From positions 2,189 through 7,436 of the forward strand of contig DHDF01000063.1 of the NCBI GenBank assembly GCA_002399225.1: a stretch of DNA of 5,248 bases. The letters run 5' to 3'. How positions within the stretch are numbered: position 1 is the first letter of the stretch; the number at the start of each line of letters is the position of its first letter. The position numbers and the translations under genes are program-made. The notes below the pieces were generated by a model. The model had not been told where the DNA came from, ran no database searches, and saw only the letters and a list, made by a program, of their open reading frames with translations. Shown piece after piece: positions 1 to 5,156 of this stretch. This DNA is from a bacterium UBA4883 (lineage in GTDB: Bacteria > Bacillota > Clostridia > Oscillospirales > Acutalibacteraceae).

Positions 1-27
1 TTCAATCTGCGCAAGGACGACGAGTAG
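1..27 (+). CDS. rpoA: RNA polymerase alpha subunit, C-terminal end only (partial)
   Basis: The window opens inside a reading frame that gives FNLRKDDE and then a TAG stop. A C-terminus of the form L-x-L-R-K-D-D-(E) is typical of the RNA polymerase alpha subunit in Bacillota. The next gene downstream, 39 bases on, is rplQ, its conserved neighbour at the end of the S10-spc-alpha operon. Only eight residues are visible, so no domain can be described. The identification rests on the tail sequence together with gene order. Confidence 0.85.
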   Translation, partial: FNLRKDDE

Positions 28-66
28 TCTTTGCGGAACCTTTAAAGGTAAAGGAGTGATAGATCG

Positions 67-408
67 ATGCCCGGGACCAGAAAGCTCGGAAGAACCACCG
101 ACCAAAGAACGGCCATGCTCAGGGCGATGGTGACCTTCCTTTTGGAAAAAGGCAAAATCGAGACAACGGTGACCCGCGCCAAGGAAGTCCGTTCCATGAC
201 GGAAAAAATGATCACCATTGCGAAAGAAGATACTCTTGCCCATAAGCGCCTTATCGACGGCTTTATCACGAAAAAAGACGTTGCGCATAAGCTGTTTGCC
301 GAGATCGCGCCGAAATATGCCGACCGTAGCGGCGGCTACACGCGCATCACAAAACTCGGACCCCGCCGCGGGGACGCAGCCGAAATGGCAATTATCGAAC
401 TTCTCTAA
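67..408 (+). CDS. rplQ: 50S ribosomal protein L17 (bL17)
   Basis: This encodes the 113-residue large-subunit ribosomal protein bL17, a 23S rRNA-binding protein near the exit-tunnel side of the ribosome. The N-terminus carries the family hallmark: [20 protein letters not shown], residues 1-20, then a fill-in helix with [19 protein letters not shown] (about 23-41). The C-terminus has [20 protein letters not shown] (about 89-108) and ends IIELL. The length is at the short end normal for Gram-positive L17, with no C-terminal extension. The ATG follows an AAGGAG at 51-56 with 10 bases of spacing, so the start is secure. It lies 39 bases after rpoA with no promoter between them, so it is almost certainly the last gene of the alpha operon; a strong terminator follows the stop codon. 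Confidence 0.98.
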   Translation: MPGTRKLGRTTDQRTAMLRAMVTFLLEKGKIETTVTRAKEVRSMTEKMITIAKEDTLAHKRLIDGFITKKDVAHKLFAEIAPKYADRSGGYTRITKLGPRRGDAAEMAIIELL

Positions 409-427
409 TTTTTTTATAGAAACTGCA

Positions 428-462
428 CGGATGTTTTCCTTTGGAAGGCATCCGCTTTTTCT
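428..462 (+). terminator. Rho-independent terminator of the rpoA-rplQ operon
   Basis: Arms at 428-439 and 443-454 form a 12-base-pair stem, including two G-U pairs, closed by a TTT loop (440-442). A CTTTTTCT tract follows at 455-462. It begins 20 bases after the rplQ stop codon and is the natural end of the ribosomal-protein operon. Confidence 0.92.
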
Positions 463-519
463 ACCCGGCCCGGCAGGAGGCCGGCCGCTGACAAAAGCAA
501 CTTGGGAGGTGGTCGCTTT

Positions 520-699
520 TTGGAAATTCTGATGGAAGGACTTCAATTCGGAGGGATCCTTTTCCTGGCGATTTGCTTAAGCGCCTGTTTTTTCCATGCC
601 ATTTCTGTTTTAGGCGAATGGATCCACAGGCTGATTTGCCGCCTGCTGCGCGTGATGCGCAGGTGGTTTCGGCTCTGCTGTTTCAAGAAAACCGGATAG
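520..699 (+). CDS. Small single-span membrane protein, Cys/Arg-rich, function unknown
   Basis: I do not recognise this 59-residue protein. I chose the TTG at 520 because a near-ideal ribosome binding site, GGGAGGTGGTC (504-514), ends its GGAGGT core 9 bases upstream. An in-frame TTG at 502 lies before that site, and the ATG at 532 is 21 bases past it. Residues 8-31 form one strongly hydrophobic segment. Residues 33-57 are a basic, probably amphipathic tail with a run of Arg, Trp and Leu, then a CC pair at 53-54 and FKKTG at the end. There are five cysteines: C19, C23, C40, C53 and C54. The glutamates at 2 and 6 before the span and the positive charges after it predict a cytoplasmic C-terminus. 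It follows the rplQ terminator without a visible promoter, so expression would come from read-through or an unseen promoter. The start signal and membrane-like composition argue it is real. Confidence 0.6.
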   Translation: MEILMEGLQFGGILFLAICLSACFFHAISVLGEWIHRLICRLLRVMRRWFRLCCFKKTG

Positions 700-748
700 A
701 AAATAGAGAAGAGGGGGCTGTTTCCCAGGCACGGGAGGCAGTCCCATT

Positions 749-940
749 TTGGCGGGACAGACGACACCGTCCGGCAAAACGCCGCCGTTTTCGACCGGAG
801 AAAGGACTGAAAAGCGGCGGCCCTTTACGGAAGAAAGAGCGCGGATCCTGCTGCTTCAAGCGGAAAAAATGACTTCTGCCCGCAGTCCCAATCCAGGCTG
901 TGCGCGCGGCGGGAAGCGCTTTTTCCATATGCCGGTTTGA
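749..940 (+). CDS. Possible small basic protein, hypothetical
   Basis: This 63-codon frame starts at TTG 749, with GGGAGGCAG (733-741) placed at the same distance as the binding site of the preceding small gene. The product would be soluble and basic, with a Pro/Thr-rich N-terminus (TTPSGKTPPFSTGER, residues 5-19), a short amphipathic stretch ERARILLLQAEKM (29-41) and a disordered-looking Gly/Arg tail. I recognise no family. The first 40 or so codons use G/C-ending codons much as the neighbours do; the remainder is less convincing. An overlapping frame through the same bases (573-872) is also open, so this could be chance. The stop codon (938-940) lies inside the -35 element of the next promoter. 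It may be a remnant or a lineage-specific gene. Confidence 0.33.
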   Translation: MAGQTTPSGKTPPFSTGERTEKRRPFTEERARILLLQAEKMTSARSPNPGCARGGKRFFHMPV

Positions 941-964
941 ACCAAAATAGATTTATGCTATAAT
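937..964 (+). promoter_or_regulatory. Sigma-A-type extended -10 promoter for the YdcF-like gene and pyrF
   Basis: TATAAT at 959-964 is preceded by TGC (956-958), giving a full extended -10 motif TGNTATAAT. A partial -35, TTGAAC (937-942), lies 16 bases upstream. Transcription would start near 971, leaving a leader of only about 13 bases before the TTG start at 984. No terminator separates the following gene from pyrF, so both are probably driven from here. Confidence 0.8.
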
Positions 965-983
965 AAATGGGAGATGATCACAA

Positions 984-1748
984 TTGAAAAATCTCGGACG
1001 TGCAGCGCTCTGGGCCCTGGGGATTCTCGCCGCCGCAGGTCTTCTTTGGTTTCTTGGGCCGATCCACTGGAATGTGCTGAACATCGGGAATGAGTTCGGT
1101 ATTGCAGTCTGCCTGCTGATTTTGCTGGGCGTCCTGTTTTCCGGAAAGATCCGCGCCGCAGCGCGGAAACACCGCGGAGTCCGCAACGGCGTGCGGGCAA
1201 TTCTGGTGCTGTTCTGCGCCGGCCTTGCCTGGGCGGCGGTGCTGACGGGGCTGATGATTTCCGGCGCAACGGCGGCTCCGCCGGAAACGGCAACCGTGCT
1301 GGTGCTGGGCAGCAAGGTGAGCGGCGACGCCCCGAGTGCAGACCTGCGGGTACGGATTCTGACTGCGTCGGAGTACCTGAAGAAACATCCGAAAGCAGCG
1401 TGCGTCGCCTGCGGCGGGCGGGGCCGGTGTGAGAACCGGACGGAGGCGGAAGTGATCCGCGAAGGGCTTGTCAGCCTTGGGATCGACTCTTCCCGCATCT
1501 ATTTGGAAAATCGCTCTGTTTCTACAAAGGAGAATATCGGAAATGCGCTGGTGGTGATCGACCAGAATGGCCTGAACCGGACTCTTGCGCTTGTAACCGA
1601 CGAATACCACGAGTACCGCGCCTGTTCCATTGCGCGCGGATTTGAGGTAACGGCGCGGGCGGTACCGGCCCGCACACCCTGGTATATCTTTTCGGCCTGC
1701 TGGGCGCGGGAACTGCTGGCACTTTCCGCTTATCTGCTTTTGCCGTAA
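984..1748 (+). CDS. YdcF/SanA/ElyC-type (DUF218) membrane protein
   Basis: This 254-residue protein has three predicted membrane segments (about residues 6-25, 36-53 and 71-93) followed by a DUF218 domain. Family motifs are visible in order: TVLVLGSKV (104-112), CGGRGRCENRTEAEVI (143-158), GIDSSRIYLENRSVSTKENI (166-185) and LVTDEYHEYRA (203-213). The layout resembles Gram-positive YdcF-like proteins. Relatives SanA and ElyC of enterobacteria affect envelope integrity, but the biochemical activity is not established, so a role in envelope biogenesis is only inference. The TTG start is chosen because GGAGATGATC (970-979) sits upstream with suitable spacing and the next in-frame ATG is after the third membrane segment. 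It has its own promoter and precedes pyrF by 47 bases. The domain looks intact. The usual G-Q-G in the second motif reads G-R-G here. Confidence 0.88.
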   Translation: MKNLGRAALWALGILAAAGLLWFLGPIHWNVLNIGNEFGIAVCLLILLGVLFSGKIRAAARKHRGVRNGVRAILVLFCAGLAWAAVLTGLMISGATAAPPETATVLVLGSKVSGDAPSADLRVRILTASEYLKKHPKAACVACGGRGRCENRTEAEVIREGLVSLGIDSSRIYLENRSVSTKENIGNALVVIDQNGLNRTLALVTDEYHEYRACSIARGFEVTARAVPARTPWYIFSACWARELLALSAYLLLP

Positions 1749-1795
1749 GACAGGGGCCGCTTTCAAAAATTCAATCAGCAAGGAGGACATCGAAG

Positions 1796-2737
1796 ATGGC
1801 GCTGGATCGATTGATCGAAGCAATCGCAAACAAGCAAAACCCAACGGTGGCGGGGCTTGACCCCAAGCTGGAATATATCCCGGATTTTATCCGGGAAAAG
1901 GCGTTTGCCCGGTATGGAAAAACGCTGGAAGGGGCCGCGGAGGCAATTTTGGAGTTCAATAGGGGCTTGATCGACGCCCTGTGCGGCATTGTGCCGGCCG
2001 TCAAACCACAGTGCGCTTATTATGAGATGTATGGCTGGCCGGGGATGAGGGCCCTGCATGACACGATTGCCTATGCAAAGGGCAAGGGCTTGTTTGTCAT
2101 CACGGACGGCAAGCGGAATGACATCGGCAGCACCATGCAGGCCTATGCTGCGGCGTATCTCGGCAAAACCAATATTGCGGGAAAATCGGAAGAAGCGTTT
2201 GGCAGCGACGCCCTGACGGTCAACGGATACCTTGGCTCCGATGGAATCCGGCCGCTTCTTGATGTCTGCCATGCGGAGGACAAAGGGATCTTTGTCCTGG
2301 TCAAAACTTCCAATCAGTCCTCCGATGAGATTCAGAATCAGACTTTGGAAGGCAGCGAGTCTCTCTATGAGGTGATGGGGCAGTACTGCGAGGAGTGGGG
2401 GAAAAATCTTCCCGGAAAATACGGCTATTCCGGCGTGGGTGCGGTGGTTGGAGCCACCTGGCCCGCACAGCTCAAAGAGCTGCGGGAGATGCTGACGCGG
2501 ACCTTCTTCTTGGTGCCGGGCTACGGGGCGCAGGGCGGCGGCCCGGAGGACGTTGCGCCGGCGTTTGATTCAAACGGCGGCGGTGCGGTCGTGAACGCTT
2601 CCCGCTCGATTCTCTGTGCCTGGCAGAAGCAGAATGCGGCACCCGAGGATTACGCAAAAGCCGCGGCGGCGGAAGCGGAACGGATGCGTGATGCCATCGT
2701 TGCAAAAACCGGAAAGATCCGATTGGTGCGGCGATAA
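1796..2737 (+). CDS. pyrF: Orotidine 5'-phosphate decarboxylase, group 2 type
   Basis: This cytosolic enzyme decarboxylates orotidine 5'-phosphate to UMP, the last step of de novo pyrimidine synthesis. At 313 residues it is longer than the 230-240-residue group 1 enzymes and matches the group 2 form. Motifs along the TIM barrel are VAGLDP (18-23), VKPQCAYYE (69-77), the catalytic ITDGKRNDIGST (102-113, with D104, K106 and D109), LTVNGYLGSDGIRP (140-153), LVKTSNQSS (168-176), GAVVGAT (215-221), LVPGYGAQGG (239-248) and VVNASRSI (265-272). All expected catalytic residues are present. The ATG has AGGAGG at 1781-1786, 9 bases upstream. No other pyrimidine gene is visible here; it sits behind a YdcF-like gene and probably shares its transcript. 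No PyrR-type attenuator is apparent in the 47-base gap before it. A hairpin follows its stop. Confidence 0.97.
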   Translation: MALDRLIEAIANKQNPTVAGLDPKLEYIPDFIREKAFARYGKTLEGAAEAILEFNRGLIDALCGIVPAVKPQCAYYEMYGWPGMRALHDTIAYAKGKGLFVITDGKRNDIGSTMQAYAAAYLGKTNIAGKSEEAFGSDALTVNGYLGSDGIRPLLDVCHAEDKGIFVLVKTSNQSSDEIQNQTLEGSESLYEVMGQYCEEWGKNLPGKYGYSGVGAVVGATWPAQLKELREMLTRTFFLVPGYGAQGGGPEDVAPAFDSNGGGAVVNASRSILCAWQKQNAAPEDYAKAAAAEAERMRDAIVAKTGKIRLVRR

Positions 2738-2740
2738 AAA

Positions 2741-2770
2741 AGCCGGACCGCAGGCCGGTTCGCTTTTCTT
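2741..2770 (+). terminator. Probable rho-independent terminator after pyrF
   Basis: Arms CGGACCG (2744-2750) and CGGTTCG (2756-2762) form a 7-base-pair stem with one G-U pair around a 5-base loop. A short TTTTCTT tract (2764-2770) follows, and AAAAAA upstream can pair with part of it. The T-run is short, so termination may be partial. The next gene starts only 29 bases after it. Confidence 0.7.
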
Positions 2771-2785
2771 CATGCTCAAGAAAAC

Positions 2786-2791
2786 GGAGGT
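2786..2791 (+). promoter_or_regulatory. Ribosome binding site that fixes the phosphatase start
   Basis: GGAGGT here lies 1 base before the in-frame ATG at 2793 and 7 bases before the in-frame TTG at 2799. Only the TTG has workable spacing. A further in-frame ATG at 2772 precedes this site and follows directly on the terminator T-run. The TTG start also places the conserved RLIFVRH strand at the usual N-terminal position. Confidence 0.75.
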
Positions 2792-2798
2792 AATGAAT

Positions 2799-3473
2799 TT
2801 GACAAGATTGATTTTTGTCCGTCACTGTGAGGCGGAAGGCAATACAAAAGGCATTTTACAGGGACGCACGGACTGCGACATCAGTGGGAACAGTGCGGTT
2901 CAGCTGGAACTTGTCTCGCTTCGCCTGCGCAACGAGTCGTTTGCATCAATCTACTCCAGCCCGCTCAAGCGTGCGTTTAAGACAGCTCAGGCGATCAACC
3001 AATATCATCATCTCCCAATTCAGATCGACCCGCGCCTGTCGGAAATCGACATCGGTTCCTGGGAAGGGCATCCTTGGGAAGAAATTGAACGGGAAAACTC
3101 TCCCATGGTGAAAATCTGGAACGAATCGCCGGGACAATTCCGCGCCGAAGGCGGTGAATCGATGAAAGAAGTGTATGATCGGGTTTGGGCGGCTGCCATG
3201 GAGATCGCGGGGGCCAACCGGGAAACGACCGTCTGCGTGGTGTCGCATGGATGCGCGATCCGCAACTTGCTCTGCCATGCGCTGGGCTGGCCGGTCAACC
3301 GGATCGGCGAAATCGGCTGGTGTGACAACACGGCGGTCAGCGTGGTGGATTTTGACGATGGTCTGCGGGCGCATGTCGTCAGGATGAACGACGATTCCCA
3401 TCTTCCGTCGGAACTTTCCGTTTACCGCCGGGACGGCGCGGATCTTTCGGATGCAGAGGCGGTTGCACCGTGA
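2799..3473 (+). CDS. Histidine phosphatase family (phosphoglycerate mutase-like) protein
   Basis: With the TTG start this is a 224-residue single-domain protein of the histidine phosphatase superfamily, which removes phosphate through a phosphohistidine intermediate; the substrate cannot be read from the sequence. The catalytic set is complete: R8-H9 in LIFVRHCEAEGN (4-15, H9 the nucleophile), R58 in YSSPLKRA (52-59), the acid E82 in RLSEIDIGSWEG (79-90), and H150 in CVVSHGCAIRNLL (146-158). QGRTDCDIS (21-29) matches the usual Q-G-x-x-D segment. The common R-H-G is R-H-C here. The C-terminal 25 or so residues are acidic and probably disordered. It is cofactor-independent-scale in size and resembles GpmB/CobC-like phosphatases, not glycolytic mutases, but that is a judgement by eye. 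Its stop overlaps the ruvX start, so the two are translated together. Confidence 0.93.
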   Translation: MTRLIFVRHCEAEGNTKGILQGRTDCDISGNSAVQLELVSLRLRNESFASIYSSPLKRAFKTAQAINQYHHLPIQIDPRLSEIDIGSWEGHPWEEIERENSPMVKIWNESPGQFRAEGGESMKEVYDRVWAAAMEIAGANRETTVCVVSHGCAIRNLLCHALGWPVNRIGEIGWCDNTAVSVVDFDDGLRAHVVRMNDDSHLPSELSVYRRDGADLSDAEAVAP

Positions 3474-3907
3474 AAATTCTTGCCGTCGATCTCGGAGGGG
3501 CGCGCACCGGCCTCGCTGTCTGCGACGCAGGCGAGGTCCTCGCCTCGCCCGTCCGCGTGGTCGTGGAACGCGACAGAAACAGACTGGCCAAAACGGTCGC
3601 AAAAGAGGCGGATACCCTTGCCGTGCGGGAAATTGTCGTCGGGCTGCCGCGCAATATGGACGGCTCGGAAGGAGAAAGCGCCAAGGGGGCGCGCGCCTTT
3701 GCCGCTTTGCTGAAGACGCTGGTTTCGCTCCCGGTCGTTCTGTGGGATGAAAGGGGAACCACCATCACCGCGCACGGCTACCTCAATGAGACCGACACGC
3801 GCGGAAAAAAGAGAAAAGCGGTCATTGACGCCGTTGCGGCGACCGTTATTTTGCAGGATTACCTCCGGTACCGGAAGAACCAACGGACGGAAGAAAGGCT
3901 TCCCTGA
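3470..3907 (+). CDS. ruvX: RuvX/YqgF family endonuclease (putative pre-16S rRNA nuclease)
   Basis: This 145-residue protein is a full-length YqgF/RuvX member with an RNase H-like fold. In bacteria the family is linked to 5'-end maturation of 16S rRNA and, for some members, Holliday-junction resolution. Visible motifs are ILAVDLGGARTGLAVCD (3-19, metal-ligand D7), REIVVGLPRNMDGSEGE (53-69), VVLWDERGTTITA (89-101, E94) and KRKAVIDAVAATVILQDYL (114-132, D120). All three acidic active-site positions are present. The GTG start at 3470 overlaps the phosphatase stop as GTGA, indicating translational coupling; only a weak purine stretch precedes it. Its final codons form the left arm of the terminator. 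In many Bacillota ruvX lies by alaS and small regulators, so this partner is less usual. Confidence 0.95.
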   Translation: MKILAVDLGGARTGLAVCDAGEVLASPVRVVVERDRNRLAKTVAKEADTLAVREIVVGLPRNMDGSEGESAKGARAFAALLKTLVSLPVVLWDERGTTITAHGYLNETDTRGKKRKAVIDAVAATVILQDYLRYRKNQRTEERLP

Positions 3908-3938
3908 TGCCCAAAGCGGGCGGGGGAAGCCTTTTACT
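3894..3938 (+). terminator. Rho-independent terminator overlapping the end of ruvX
   Basis: AAAGGCTTCCC (3894-3904) pairs perfectly over 11 bases with GGGAAGCCTTT (3924-3934), and the loop contains a further GCCC/GGGC pairing (3909-3912 with 3918-3921). The tail is TTTTACT. The left arm is coding sequence for the last residues of RuvX and the stop codon (3905-3907) falls at the top of the stem. Confidence 0.88.
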
Positions 3939-4050
3939 GTTGCCGTCTTTTCGTCCGGCGTGCGGTGCGGGGTATCCTTATGCTGATCTCGGCCTTTCAG
4001 AGCGGACAGGTTTTATGCCGGCATTTGTTAGAAAAGTTTGAAACAGGCAG

Positions 4051-4085
4051 AAGAAAAGCTGTAAAGCTTAAAGGCCTTACAGCTT
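4051..4085 (-). terminator. Rho-independent terminator of the degV gene
   Basis: Reading the minus strand, AAGCTGTAA (4085-4077) pairs over 9 bases with TTACAGCTT (4064-4056), with further pairs inside, and is followed by TTTTCTT (4057-4051). It begins 31 bases after the degV stop. The plus strand also carries a T-run after the stem (4093-4097), so weak activity in that direction is possible as a backstop for ruvX. Confidence 0.82.
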
Positions 4086-4116
4086 AAAATTGCTTTTTTA
4101 TGAGCATAGCCATGTA

Positions 4117-5001
4117 TTATTCTTTGGTTTCGCGGTCCTGCCCCAGGTAGAACAGGGCGACGGTGCCGAGCCCGGTGTGCGAACCGATGACAGGCCCGAT
4201 GGGCCCGGTTTCGACCTGCCTGACGCCGAACCTCTTTTTGATCTGCTCTGCAACATAAGCGCAGCCTTCCGGGGAATTGCTGTGGCTGACAAAGATCATC
4301 TGTTTTTCCGGCTCAATGGAAGTTTTGGCCATGTGGTTGATCATTGCGTCCAGTGACTGACGGCGGCCGCGGATTTTTTCCATCAGGATGATGTGCCCTT
4401 GGTCGTCAAAATGAAGGACGGGCTTGATGCCGAGCATGGTGCCGACCATGGCGGAAGCACCGGAAATCCGGCCGCCGCGTTTGAGGTGGTTCAGGTCATC
4501 CACTGTGAACCAGTGGTGCATCCGGTTGCGGTTTTGCTCCATCCATTCTTTGACTTCTTCAATTGAAGCGCCGGCCCGCTGCTTCATGACAGCGTGATAA
4601 ACCAGCAGCCCTTCCCCCATGGAGGCCGCCAGCGTATCCACGGCGAAAATTTTGCGCTGCGGATATTTTCCCGAAAGCTCTTTTGCCGCGAGTACCGCGT
4701 TGTTGTAAGTGCCGCTCAGGCCGGAAGAAAAGCCGAGGTAGAGAACGTCCTGCCCGGCGGCAAGAAACGGCTCAAAGGTTTCGAGGAAGGTAACCGTGCT
4801 GATCTGGTTCGTGGTAGCGCTTTCTCCCGCGGAAAGCCGGCGGTAAAATTCCGTTGAAGGAAGCTCATGCTCATCCGGGTAATCCAGCAGGGAGTCTTTC
4901 CCGATGGTAAAGCTCATAGGAATGACGGCAATCCCGAGCTTCTCCACTTGCTCTTGGGTCAAATCGGAGTTGGCGTCCGTAATAATTTTATAATTGCTCA
5001 T
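4117..5001 (-). CDS. DegV family (FakB-like) fatty-acid-binding protein
   Basis: This 294-residue protein is a full-length DegV family member. Such proteins bind one fatty acid, and the FakB members present it to the kinase FakA for acyl-phosphate formation and phospholipid synthesis. Motifs in order are KIITDANSDL (5-14), TTNQIS (63-68), LGFSSGLSGTYNNA (89-102), AVDTLAASMGEG (120-131), DDLNHLKRGGRISGASA (168-184), GIKPVLHFDDQGHI (191-204), IFVSHSN (236-242) and GPVIGSHTGLG (269-279). These include the polar residues that hold the carboxylate in known structures (the T-x-Q and S-S-x-L-S-G-T regions). The ATG has AAGGAG on the minus strand at 5019-5014, with a rather long 12-base spacing. It has its own promoter and terminator, so it is a single-gene unit convergent with ruvX. 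No fakA is in the window, so the FakB role is inference. Many genomes hold several paralogues. Confidence 0.95.
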   Translation of the reverse strand: MSNYKIITDANSDLTQEQVEKLGIAVIPMSFTIGKDSLLDYPDEHELPSTEFYRRLSAGESATTNQISTVTFLETFEPFLAAGQDVLYLGFSSGLSGTYNNAVLAAKELSGKYPQRKIFAVDTLAASMGEGLLVYHAVMKQRAGASIEEVKEWMEQNRNRMHHWFTVDDLNHLKRGGRISGASAMVGTMLGIKPVLHFDDQGHIILMEKIRGRRQSLDAMINHMAKTSIEPEKQMIFVSHSNSPEGCAYVAEQIKKRFGVRQVETGPIGPVIGSHTGLGTVALFYLGQDRETKE

Positions 5002-5011
5002 TTTTAGGTGG

Positions 5012-5031
5012 AACTCCTTTCATGAGGAATC
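5012..5031 (-). promoter_or_regulatory. Possible SD-covering hairpin in the degV leader
   Basis: In the minus-strand transcript GATTCCT (5031-5025) can pair with AGGAGTT (5018-5012) around the loop CATGAA, giving seven pairs, two of them G-U. The right arm contains most of the AAGGAG ribosome binding site of degV. The stem is weak and may be incidental. Confidence 0.3.
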
Positions 5032-5060
5032 AATTTTCCGTTTGGAATCATTCCGCCAAC

Positions 5061-5089
5061 ATTATACTTTGATTTGGCAGTTTTGTCCA
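5061..5089 (-). promoter_or_regulatory. Sigma-A-type promoter for degV
   Basis: On the minus strand TGGACA (5089-5084, five of six consensus bases) is followed by exactly 17 bases and then a perfect TATAAT (5066-5061). Transcription would start near 5054, giving a leader of about 53 bases before the degV ATG. It lies between the upstream terminator and degV, in the right orientation. Confidence 0.9.
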
Positions 5090-5114
5090 CCTGCCGAAAG
5101 CTTCTGCCGTCTGT

Positions 5115-5142
5115 AAAAAAGAAAAAGCTCCCTTTCGGGAGC
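5115..5142 (-). terminator. Rho-independent terminator of the unit upstream of degV
   Basis: On the minus strand GCTCCC (5142-5137), a GAAA tetraloop and GGGAGC (5132-5127) form a perfect six-pair stem followed by TTTTTCTTTTTT (5126-5115). It would stop transcription arriving from beyond the right edge before it reaches the degV promoter. Confidence 0.88.
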
Positions 5143-5156
5143 ATTGAGAACAAAAT

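Noticed and set aside
465..484. GC-rich hairpin CCGGCC/GGCCGG after the rplQ terminator
   Set aside because: A six-pair stem with an 8-base loop but no T-tract; it could be chance in GC-rich sequence and adds nothing to the strong terminator just upstream.
978..1844. Long minus-strand open frame opposite the YdcF-like gene
   Set aside because: It is a Pro/Arg-rich shadow of a confident plus-strand gene, with no family motifs and no good start signal.
2616..2798. N-terminal extension of the histidine phosphatase back into pyrF
   Set aside because: The frame is open, but it would overlap pyrF and run through the terminator. The ribosome binding site at 2786-2791 and the domain boundary point to the TTG at 2799.
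2946..3602. Minus-strand open frame opposite the phosphatase and ruvX
   Set aside because: It has a low-complexity Arg/Pro composition and spans two confident coupled genes on the other strand.
3939..4040. Short TTG-started frame of about 33 codons between ruvX and degV
   Set aside because: It has no properly spaced ribosome binding site, starts within the terminator tail and has no recognisable composition or family.
4988..5023. Eleven-codon upstream ORF overlapping the degV start on the minus strand
   Set aside because: Its ATG lacks a ribosome binding site and instead lies in the hairpin loop just before the degV SD; there is no evidence of translation.
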